Assembly: GCA_002497295.1 (NCBI GenBank)
Contig: DANO01000002.1
Span: 1-6,394, forward strand
Origin: Euryarchaeota archaeon UBA171
GTDB taxonomy: Archaea > Thermoplasmatota > Poseidoniia > Poseidoniales > Thalassarchaeaceae
Reading direction: 5' to 3'
DNA: 6,394 nt
Shown piece after piece: positions 1-5,621 of the stretch (its first letter is position 1; every line of letters starts with the position of its first letter). The notes beneath the pieces are model-generated. The model was not told where the DNA came from and made no database searches. It saw nothing but the letters and a program-made list of their open reading frames with translations. The translations under genes were made by a program, and so were the position numbers.

Positions 1-283
1 TCCCAATGGAAGATATCTGGAGTGAATCGTCCTTGGCCACATCCCATGATATCGACCCGGTCTGCCCATCCGTCGAAGAGTAGACCTCTGTAACGGTGGA
101 TACCCGTAATCTGTCATTAGAGTCGGAGAGTGCCAAGACGTCCAGAGCCCCTGGTGTTGAAAGAAAATCGTCGAGTTCTTCCTCGTTCAGTACCCAGCAC
201 ATTTCAGTGCACTGTGGCTCGGGAGAGAGGCAGCCGCCAAGGGAAGATGAGAGGATGATGAAGAGGGTCGCCCAGATGCGCAC
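1..283 (-). CDS. Putative secreted lipoprotein, N-terminal fragment (runs off left edge)
   Basis: An open frame of 94 codons with no stop enters from the left edge on the minus strand. I place the start at GTG 281-283 because it gives a compact signal peptide: MRIWATLFII, then LSSSLGGC, with a lipobox LGGC at residues 15-18, so Cys18 would be the lipidated residue. The mature part begins LSPEPQCTEMC and is acidic (NEEELDDF) and rich in Ser, Thr and Asp, as expected for an exported protein. No ATG is in frame; an upstream TTG at 335-337 would give an unlikely long polar leader. No Shine-Dalgarno motif is visible. It is divergent from the NAD kinase-like gene. No family is recognisable from this fragment, so the function is unknown. 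The lipoprotein call rests on the signal and lipobox and is fairly secure; the exact start is less so. Confidence 0.68.
   Translation of the reverse strand, partial: MRIWATLFIILSSSLGGCLSPEPQCTEMCWVLNEEELDDFLSTPGALDVLALSDSNDRLRVSTVTEVYSSTDGQTGSISWDVAKDDSLQISSIG
205..214. repeat. Palindrome CAGTGCACTG, copy 1
   Basis: A perfect 10-base palindrome inside the lipoprotein coding region. The identical palindrome recurs at 422-431 inside the start of the divergent NAD kinase-like gene, so the two copies flank the divergent intergenic region at similar distances. It could be an operator pair or chance; both copies are in coding sequence. Confidence 0.35.
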
Positions 284-371
284 GTATCGTCGTACAGGGA
301 CATAGGCATGAGTGTTCTCAGTGTGCGTTCGTTTCAAAGCGGTGCCGCCGCTCGTGTGGTTGGGAGCGAGT
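284..371. promoter_or_regulatory. Divergent intergenic region between lipoprotein and NAD kinase-like genes
   Basis: This 88-base gap must hold, or lie next to, the promoters for both divergent genes. It is GC-rich and I see no convincing TATA box/BRE pair and no -35/-10 pair on either strand. The only AT-leaning patch is around 330-338. Part of it (312-371) is an open in-frame extension of the NAD kinase frame, which I treat as non-coding. Confidence 0.4.
362..366 (+). promoter_or_regulatory. Ribosome binding site GGGAG for the NAD kinase-like gene
   Basis: GGGAG lies 5 bases before ATG 372. It supports starting the protein at MKRLLVVF and not at the upstream in-frame ATG 312, which has no such motif and would add a 20-residue segment without family resemblance. 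Confidence 0.55.
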
Positions 372-1259
372 ATGAAACGTCTACTGGTGGTATTCAAGAA
401 GAACCACGAGGAAGTGCATGACAGTGCACTGAGAAAGGTGATTTCTGTTTTAGAAGATAGTCGTGAGGCGGGGGAGATCGAATACAGAACTGTCGCGAGG
501 GAGAGTGTCTCAAGAGAGGATTTCATCGGGCCTGACGTAGTTATCGTTCTTGGTGGCGATGGGACCTTGACATCAATAGCGCATTCGGTTGACGATAAGG
601 CCCTGGTAATGGGGGTCAATAGCCACCCAATGAAGGAGGATGGCGAAGGGTCATTCGGATTCTACATGGGCAGCAATGCAATCAACTTCTCATCAGATCT
701 AAGACGAGTACTAGACGGAACCTGTATCGTAAATGTGCTTCCACGCCTTCAAGCCGAAATTCTCACCACATCTGGAAATGTCCTCAGATCTGACCCTGCC
801 CTGAATGATCTCCTTGTAGCGAATACCCATCAGTACCAACCATCGAAATATCGTATTGAGCGGATATCTGACAGGCACAATCCAAGTCTTGATGTTCGTC
901 AATCGTCTTCTGGTATGTTATTTTCCACATTCCTTGGGCAGGGTGCATGGTTTAGGCATGCGGTGGACATACAAGATTCGAGGTTTCCCAGGGATGAGAT
1001 TGATGATCATTATCTGACGCTATCCAGGGATCTCCCCCACTCTTCGAGGGAGGCGAATGGGTCTCATTGGGCGTGGACCAACGAGGCGACCGTCCTCACG
1101 AGCGATATGCACAGGGGATATGTGGTGGCAGACGGATGGGACGAGATACATTTCACCAGAGGAGCGAGGATCACCGTGAGTAACGATGGTCCCAAATTGA
1201 ATCTAGCCACATTCAGCGATGGCATATATGACAGAGTGTCCAAGTGGATTAGCGGGTAA
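372..1259 (+). CDS. NAD kinase family protein (ATP-NAD kinase), NADK2-like
   Basis: Probable cytoplasmic NAD kinase, phosphorylating NAD to NADP with ATP. The 295-residue protein opens with a Rossmann-like strand (MKRLLVVFKK) and has the family signature GGDGT at 61-65 after VVIVL, including the catalytic-loop Asp63. GVNSHP (81-86) takes the place of the usual GxNxGxLGF segment, ALND (143-146) that of the ALNE/NE motif, and SSGMLFST (179-186) followed by GQGAW that of the DGxxxSTPTGSTAY loop. The C-terminal ADGWDEIHFTRGARITVS fits the last beta region of the fold. From family knowledge, SSG...G..AW and GVN..P resemble human mitochondrial NADK2 more than canonical NadK. The start at 372 is favoured by GGGAG and by the natural N-terminal strand; an alternative ATG at 312 adds 20 residues. 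It ends 6 bases before the convergent aapP stop. The family is well supported; NADP-forming activity and phosphoryl donor are inferred. Confidence 0.82.
   Translation: MKRLLVVFKKNHEEVHDSALRKVISVLEDSREAGEIEYRTVARESVSREDFIGPDVVIVLGGDGTLTSIAHSVDDKALVMGVNSHPMKEDGEGSFGFYMGSNAINFSSDLRRVLDGTCIVNVLPRLQAEILTTSGNVLRSDPALNDLLVANTHQYQPSKYRIERISDRHNPSLDVRQSSSGMLFSTFLGQGAWFRHAVDIQDSRFPRDEIDDHYLTLSRDLPHSSREANGSHWAWTNEATVLTSDMHRGYVVADGWDEIHFTRGARITVSNDGPKLNLATFSDGIYDRVSKWISG
422..431. repeat. Palindrome CAGTGCACTG, copy 2
   Basis: Second copy of the 10-base palindrome seen at 205-214. It lies about 50 bases into the NAD kinase-like coding region, where it encodes part of the Asp-Ser-Ala-Leu stretch. The flanking bases differ between the two copies, so the identity does not extend beyond the palindrome. 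Confidence 0.35.
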
Positions 1260-1265
1260 ACTCGG

Positions 1266-2015
1266 CTACAATATCTGGTTGAGGAAGAGCTTTGTCCTCT
1301 CATGCTTAGGATTCGAGAAGAATTCCTCTGGGGGCGCTTCTTCAATCAGATGACCTTCATCGAAAAGTATGCAGCGATCGCCCACCTCTTTGGCGAATCC
1401 CATCTCATGCGTGACTACAACCATCGTAACGTTGGATTTGGCAAGATCCACCATTACGTCAAGGACTTCCTTGATCATCTCTGGATCGAGTGCTGATGTT
1501 GGTTCATCGAAAAGCATGATTTTTGGATCCATTGCCAGTGCTCTTGCTATCGCAACGCGTTGTTGCTGGCCTCCTGATAGGCCACTCGGATACTTGTACG
1601 CCTGCTCAGGTATGCCCACCCTCTCAAGAAGTTCCATGGCATTCCTCTCCGCTTCGGCCTTTGTAATTCCCTTGACCTTCATTGGAGCGAGTGTTATGTT
1701 CTCCATGATCGTAAGATGCGGGAAGAGGTTGAACTGCTGAAAAACAAAGCCTACGTCGGCTCTTACCTTCTTCAGATTGGCGACACTGGTCTTTTCACTT
1801 ATCTCGATTCCTTCTATCTCAATATTGCCCGAGCTGTGAGGCTGGAGTCGGTTCAATGTTCTGATGAATGTGGATTTTCCCGATCCGGAGGGCCCCAGGA
1901 TTACGATGATCTCTCCTTTCCTGACCTCCACATCGATTCCTTTCAGAGCCCAGAAATCTCCGAAATTGACTTTTACGCCCTTTGTCCTGATAATGATGTC
2001 TTTTTCTTCGCTCAT
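1266..2015 (-). CDS. aapP: General L-amino-acid ABC transporter, ATP-binding protein AapP
   Basis: Cytoplasmic ATPase subunit that would power the Aap-type amino-acid importer as a dimer under the two permeases. The 249 residues are full length for the polar amino-acid (GlnQ/HisP/AapP) ATPase family. Visible motifs: Walker A GPSGSGKST at 41-49; Q-loop FQQFNLFPH around 92-100; signature LSGGQQQR at 146-153; Walker B IMLFDEP with Asp170 and catalytic Glu171; D-loop SALD at 174-177; switch His203 in VVTHEMGFA. The C-terminal KHERTKLFLNQIL is typical of AapP. All catalytic residues are present. Its ATG overlaps the aapM stop as ATGA and has a strong Shine-Dalgarno sequence, so it is translationally coupled as last gene of the operon. 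The stop lies 6 bases from the convergent NAD kinase-like stop, leaving no room for a separate terminator. Confidence 0.96.
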   Translation of the reverse strand: MSEEKDIIIRTKGVKVNFGDFWALKGIDVEVRKGEIIVILGPSGSGKSTFIRTLNRLQPHSSGNIEIEGIEISEKTSVANLKKVRADVGFVFQQFNLFPHLTIMENITLAPMKVKGITKAEAERNAMELLERVGIPEQAYKYPSGLSGGQQQRVAIARALAMDPKIMLFDEPTSALDPEMIKEVLDVMVDLAKSNVTMVVVTHEMGFAKEVGDRCILFDEGHLIEEAPPEEFFSNPKHERTKLFLNQIL

Positions 2016-3571
2016 GCCTTATCTCCTCCTCCCTCTTTCACAAGTCCAAGACTACGTTCGACGCTCATGGATATGCGGGAAAGGTAGAATGCGAAAACCC
2101 AGAATACAACTGCTGAGAAGTAGAGTGGTTCTAGGAAATAGCCGAGGAAGGATAGATCGGTATTGGGCATATCCTTGGCCAACTTGAAGAAATCAAGTAT
2201 ATTGATTATGAATAGAAGCGTAGTATCCTTCCAAAGCCCGATGAATACGCTGACTATCGAAGGCAGAGTGGTTCTGATTGCATTGGGAAGTTCGACCAAT
2301 CTCTTGGTCTGTATCGGGCTGAGGCCGAGCGCAAGAGCGGCTTCCTTCTGACCGCTATCCACCGCCTGCAAGCCACCTCTGATCACCTCCGCGATGTACA
2401 CGCCGCCGAATATGCTGAAGATAGCCATCATACGGAGTATATTGTCGAAATCTTCAGGGTTTGTGAACAGCGGATCGACAACGTCGGGAAGAAGATACAT
2501 CGCGAAGTATAGCCAGCAGATTAGAGGCCCGGAGCGTACTATCTCAATGATGGAAACTGATGGCCACTTTACAACAGGGAGTTTGCTCTGTCTACCGAAT
2601 GCCAGGAATATCCCCACGGCCAGCCCGAGCACGCAGCCAGCCATTGCAACGATTATGTTGACGAATAGGCCACCCCACACGGATGCGGGCACGCCCGGAC
2701 TGGTTAGTGGAGAGAGAAGGTCGCCCACCAGGGGGATATTGGAGCAATAAGAGGCGAAGGCTTGTAACCACTCAGGGGGATCCATTATCAGGATTGCAAG
2801 GAAGAAGTCTGCGACAGCTAAAATCGCGAAAACACGTTTGAGGCGGTTGATCTTGTATTCCTCGGACCGCATCGAGTAGGCTCTAGAAAGTCCGAATGCG
2901 GATACAGCAAGAATCGTAGAGATGACGAGTTTATTTCTGACTGATTCCACACTGTAGTTGGCGAGTTGCGGGTTTGTAGCGTAGGCGAAAATGACTGCTG
3001 TGACTACTGCGAACCATGCTGCGAAGGATCTTACGGTTGCGGTAGAAGTCCCATATGCAGCACCCATTAGAGCCCAAGTGAGATACACAATTGGCCACAA
3101 TCTCCAATTCTCAGAAGGTATGTAATCCTGCGTCATTGCCTCAGTCATCTTGGCACCGAGTAATGTGAGCACTCTGTTTGACCAGATGATGTCCCATCTC
3201 ATCGTCAATAGTGCGATATCAAGCACGAGTTCTACGGCATAATTTGCGATGACGACGGATATCAAACCAAGCAATGCCGTAGATAGTGATCGCTTGAAGG
3301 TCATTTTCAGCAATACGACGGAGAATATCCACGCAGCGAATGCTCCAATCGATGATACGCCTATTACGTAGATCAGCCGATCGGTCGCTGTGACTCGTTC
3401 ATCGAGAGGCATGTCCATCTCTGTCAATATCCTGAATACGAAGTAGAAAGCAGCGATCGATAGCGCTGCTATGGAAAGCCAGCGATCCGTATCTTCCCCT
3501 TCGAAGCTGGACCTTCCTGCGAATGCGTTCTCCGCCTCAAATAGTCTGGGAAAAGATATCTGGACGATCAT
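2012..3571 (-). CDS. aapM: General L-amino-acid ABC transporter, permease AapM, with extended N-terminus
   Basis: Inner-membrane channel subunit of the importer, pairing with AapQ. The conserved permease core fills about residues 295-510: SVWGGLFVNIIVAM opens it, IIEIVRSGPL (341-350) matches the family's IEFxRGVPL segment, YIAEVIRGGLQAV precedes a complete EAA loop (EAALALG at 410-416, ending in LP at 428-429), and LWKDTTLL (446-453) is the AapM-type KDTTL motif. At 519 residues it is well above the roughly 370-390 usual for AapM. The first 290 residues hold about seven hydrophobic segments (near 31-49, 65-90, 96-123, 157-174, 181-198, 211-229, 245-263), more than the family norm. IPSENWRLW (151-159) looks like a remnant of the family's YP..WRP motif. 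The start overlaps the aapQ stop (ATGA) and is preceded by GAGGGTGA, 4 bases away. Confidence 0.92.
   Translation of the reverse strand: MIVQISFPRLFEAENAFAGRSSFEGEDTDRWLSIAALSIAAFYFVFRILTEMDMPLDERVTATDRLIYVIGVSSIGAFAAWIFSVVLLKMTFKRSLSTALLGLISVVIANYAVELVLDIALLTMRWDIIWSNRVLTLLGAKMTEAMTQDYIPSENWRLWPIVYLTWALMGAAYGTSTATVRSFAAWFAVVTAVIFAYATNPQLANYSVESVRNKLVISTILAVSAFGLSRAYSMRSEEYKINRLKRVFAILAVADFFLAILIMDPPEWLQAFASYCSNIPLVGDLLSPLTSPGVPASVWGGLFVNIIVAMAGCVLGLAVGIFLAFGRQSKLPVVKWPSVSIIEIVRSGPLICWLYFAMYLLPDVVDPLFTNPEDFDNILRMMAIFSIFGGVYIAEVIRGGLQAVDSGQKEAALALGLSPIQTKRLVELPNAIRTTLPSIVSVFIGLWKDTTLLFIINILDFFKLAKDMPNTDLSFLGYFLEPLYFSAVVFWVFAFYLSRISMSVERSLGLVKEGGGDKA
2023..2029 (-). promoter_or_regulatory. Strong Shine-Dalgarno GGAGGAG for aapP
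   Basis: On the minus strand GGAGGAG sits 7 bases before the aapP ATG. It is inside the end of aapM and there encodes the C-terminal Gly-rich EGGGDKA, so the glycine run in AapM is probably a by-product of the embedded ribosome binding site. Confidence 0.75.
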
Positions 3572-5511
3572 ATTTTCACCCTCGTGACCCTTGCATTGTA
3601 GGCATTCATTATGCCCGAGATAAGGAGGCTACCGACCTGGTATGTGACCAGCAGAAGGAGGAACAGCGGAATCAGCCTTCCAACGTTGTTCATCATTACG
3701 AAAATGACGTAGAAGACGTCACTGTATGCTACGACGATTGCCAGGCTGCTATTCTTCCAGACGTTCATGTATTGGCTGTTTAGGAGAGGGACCATGCTCC
3801 TCAGAGCCTGCGGGAGTATTACCAATCTGAGTCTTTGATATGGTGTGAGGGCTAGAGAAACAGCAGCCTCCACTTGACCTCTTGGAAGTGCTTGGATGCT
3901 TCCCCTCACTATTTCTGCAACCACAGATGCGGTGAATAGCGTCAGACCCAATACCATCGCAGTGAACATCGGCGTTATCTCAAATGCAGTGCCATCTGCT
4001 ACTCGCCATGTGCCAGGGCTATCGGGCCTGATTTTGATAATCTCGGGAGTAGTGATGTCCCCGAGTACGAATACTGTTCCGATCACGATTACAGCGCCCC
4101 ACATACCGGACCTCATCAGAACTGCCCGGTCTGAGTCGTCTACAACTGAACCTTGCCGCCTTATATCGATGACCTGCTTAATCCGCGTGAACACCCAGAG
4201 TAGTAAGAAAGTCGCCAGGAAGGCGTATACTCTCCAAGACTCCGCCAGGGGGATCCAGAATCCCTTGTTACTGTAATATATCCAACCGCCTATGTTGGCC
4301 TCTTCACCGAATAGCGGCAGAGTCTCGCCCATCTGTGTCCAAACGAGGAACAGAAGTACTGCGAGCGGGAGGTTTCGGAATACCTCGACGTAAATCGTTG
4401 CGAGGCTCGATGCTAGGCGATTGCTCGACAATCGAGTGACGCCTATGACTATGCCCAATAGCGTGCAAAGAACGATGCTTACCAGCGTCACACGAGCGGA
4501 GTTGATGACGGCAGCAGTGTAGAACCTCCATCGTGAGTCTTCCCCGAAAACGGCCTCAACGGGCCACACGTTAATCTCAAATGCATTGAACTCCCTCATA
4601 AATGCCCAATCGAGATCCCAGCGGTCTCTCGTGACGCTATCGGGGTTGTTGAGTAGGAATATGACCCTGGTTACCATGTAGAGTATCAACGGAGTTGCGA
4701 GGATGAACATGAATGCAGCATATCTTCTCTCTTGATCCTCCGGATTTGCCGCCTCTGTCTGGATGAGTATCCAAGATATGGCAGCCATGCCCACGATGAG
4801 TGCTGAGGATGTATTGGCCAGATCTTCAGTCAGGATAGGGGGTGCCACGGTCACATTAAGCGCATAATAGATGAAAATGAGTAATGGTACGCCTGTTCTG
4901 ACTGTTTGGTATGTGCTCGCCCTCCAAGTGAGGATAAGAGGTAAATCTCCTGTCGACAATGCATAGCCGGCCATGGCGGGGATTCCCAGAAGTAGGAATG
5001 GGAGGCCCTTGTCTGGGCTGAATTCGAGATTCTCGACCATTAAGGGGATGAGGATTGCAATGGCCACTGCGGTTAGTGATGTGATGTACCCTTTCCATTC
5101 AAGGGGTTTGAGGAATGCTCGGAATTCATTCTGAGCCAGCAGGAAGAATGTCAGAATCGATATGGACAGCCATGCGGCCACCAATTTCGGATCGTAGTAA
5201 GCAGCATTGAGGTTAGACCCATCAGAGAGTGGGATGGAGAAGGCGAAGGATGTTATCGCTGAAACAGTTGGATCCAGCATTTTGGTACAGTATGACCATG
5301 CGGCCCACAGCAGGAGGGTTGCGATTAGTGCCTTTTTGGATAGATCAAAAGCCCGCCGGGCCCCATCGAGAGGGTTGTCTCTTGCGTGGACGAACTCCGC
5401 ACGGACGGATTCTCGCATTTTAGAGAAGGGTTTTACGATGTTTTCGTCGAGGTCTTTTGATAGGGATTGAAGTGCTTTGAGAGGGAAGTCTCGGAGGGCA
5501 GAGGAATCCAT
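3568..5511 (-). CDS. aapQ: General L-amino-acid ABC transporter, permease AapQ, with long membrane extension
   Basis: Inner-membrane channel subunit of the importer. The core runs from about residue 325: INSARVTLVSIVLCTLLG, then IYVEVFRNLPL (373-383), the AapQ-type VEVFRN(L/I)P segment; a loop with EEANIGGWIYYSNKG; EIVRGSIQALPRGQ; an EAA loop at 548-567 ending in LP; and NVWKNSSLAI (583-592), matching the AapQ KNSSLA motif. In the EAA loop the usual glycine is Ala554, whereas AapM keeps Gly416. The protein has 647 residues against about 400 for typical AapQ. The excess is mostly N-terminal: a charged leader of about 58 residues, then about seven hydrophobic segments between 60 and 290. The ATG at 5509-5511 directly follows an in-frame TGA, so the frame cannot begin earlier. 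No Shine-Dalgarno motif precedes it. The stop overlaps aapM (ATGA). Confidence 0.92.
   Translation of the reverse strand: MDSSALRDFPLKALQSLSKDLDENIVKPFSKMRESVRAEFVHARDNPLDGARRAFDLSKKALIATLLLWAAWSYCTKMLDPTVSAITSFAFSIPLSDGSNLNAAYYDPKLVAAWLSISILTFFLLAQNEFRAFLKPLEWKGYITSLTAVAIAILIPLMVENLEFSPDKGLPFLLLGIPAMAGYALSTGDLPLILTWRASTYQTVRTGVPLLIFIYYALNVTVAPPILTEDLANTSSALIVGMAAISWILIQTEAANPEDQERRYAAFMFILATPLILYMVTRVIFLLNNPDSVTRDRWDLDWAFMREFNAFEINVWPVEAVFGEDSRWRFYTAAVINSARVTLVSIVLCTLLGIVIGVTRLSSNRLASSLATIYVEVFRNLPLAVLLFLVWTQMGETLPLFGEEANIGGWIYYSNKGFWIPLAESWRVYAFLATFLLLWVFTRIKQVIDIRRQGSVVDDSDRAVLMRSGMWGAVIVIGTVFVLGDITTPEIIKIRPDSPGTWRVADGTAFEITPMFTAMVLGLTLFTASVVAEIVRGSIQALPRGQVEAAVSLALTPYQRLRLVILPQALRSMVPLLNSQYMNVWKNSSLAIVVAYSDVFYVIFVMMNNVGRLIPLFLLLLVTYQVGSLLISGIMNAYNARVTRVKI
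3576..3583 (-). promoter_or_regulatory. Shine-Dalgarno-like GAGGGTGA for aapM
   Basis: Minus-strand GAGGGTGA lies 4 bases before the aapM ATG and within the last codons of aapQ. Its GGTGA part would pair with the 16S rRNA 3' end. It supports the ATG that overlaps the aapQ stop. Confidence 0.55.
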
Positions 5512-5526
5512 TCAAAAGCAGTCCAT
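5512..5526 (-). other. Minimal upstream reading frame (Met-Asp-Cys-Phe-stop) abutting aapQ
   Basis: ATG 5524-5526 opens a four-codon frame, MDCF, whose TGA (5512-5514) is immediately followed by the aapQ ATG in the same frame. Because aapQ lacks a Shine-Dalgarno motif, termination and reinitiation is conceivable. There is no ribosome binding motif before this small frame either, so it may be chance. Confidence 0.25.
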
Positions 5527-5537
5527 GATATGTTGGG

Positions 5538-5586
5538 AAAAAGAAAATGAAGTCCCCGAGGGAGGCCGTTTGGCCCCCCCCAGGGG
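5538..5586 (-). terminator. Hairpin plus U-tract between aapJ and aapQ (intrinsic terminator or attenuator)
   Basis: In the minus-strand RNA a 14-pair stem forms between 5572-5585 and 5554-5567 around an AAAC loop (5568-5571). One arm contains eight consecutive Gs (5574-5581). Eleven pairs are G-C and three are G-U. Starting a few bases past the stem is a U-rich run, UUUUCUUUUU (5538-5547). The shape is that of a rho-independent terminator. It lies 36 bases after the aapJ stop and ahead of aapQ, so partial termination or a stable 3' end would give excess binding protein. In an archaeon the U-tract itself would be the expected terminator and the hairpin might stabilise the aapJ mRNA. Confidence 0.75.
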
Positions 5587-5621
5587 TTACGTTTGTCTCT
5601 TCAGTGCTGCTCAACTAGTGA

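Noticed and set aside
96..305. Plus-strand open frame of 69 codons at the left end
   Set aside because: It is antisense to the lipoprotein frame, has Ser/Arg-rich low-complexity translation and no family resemblance.
312..371. In-frame N-terminal extension of the NAD kinase-like protein from ATG 312
   Set aside because: The added residues resemble nothing in the family; ATG 372 has GGGAG before it and starts the natural first beta strand.
284..371. A specific TATA box or -10/-35 promoter in the divergent gap
   Set aside because: The stretch is GC-rich and no candidate box is better than chance.
1281..1299. GAGGA/TCCTC stem near the convergent stops as a terminator
   Set aside because: Only 5 pairs, a 9-base loop and no following T-tract on either strand; it lies inside aapP coding sequence.
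5420..5614. Minus-strand frame of 64 codons between aapJ and aapQ
   Set aside because: It runs through the terminator hairpin and overlaps aapQ out of frame, with no ribosome site or recognisable sequence.
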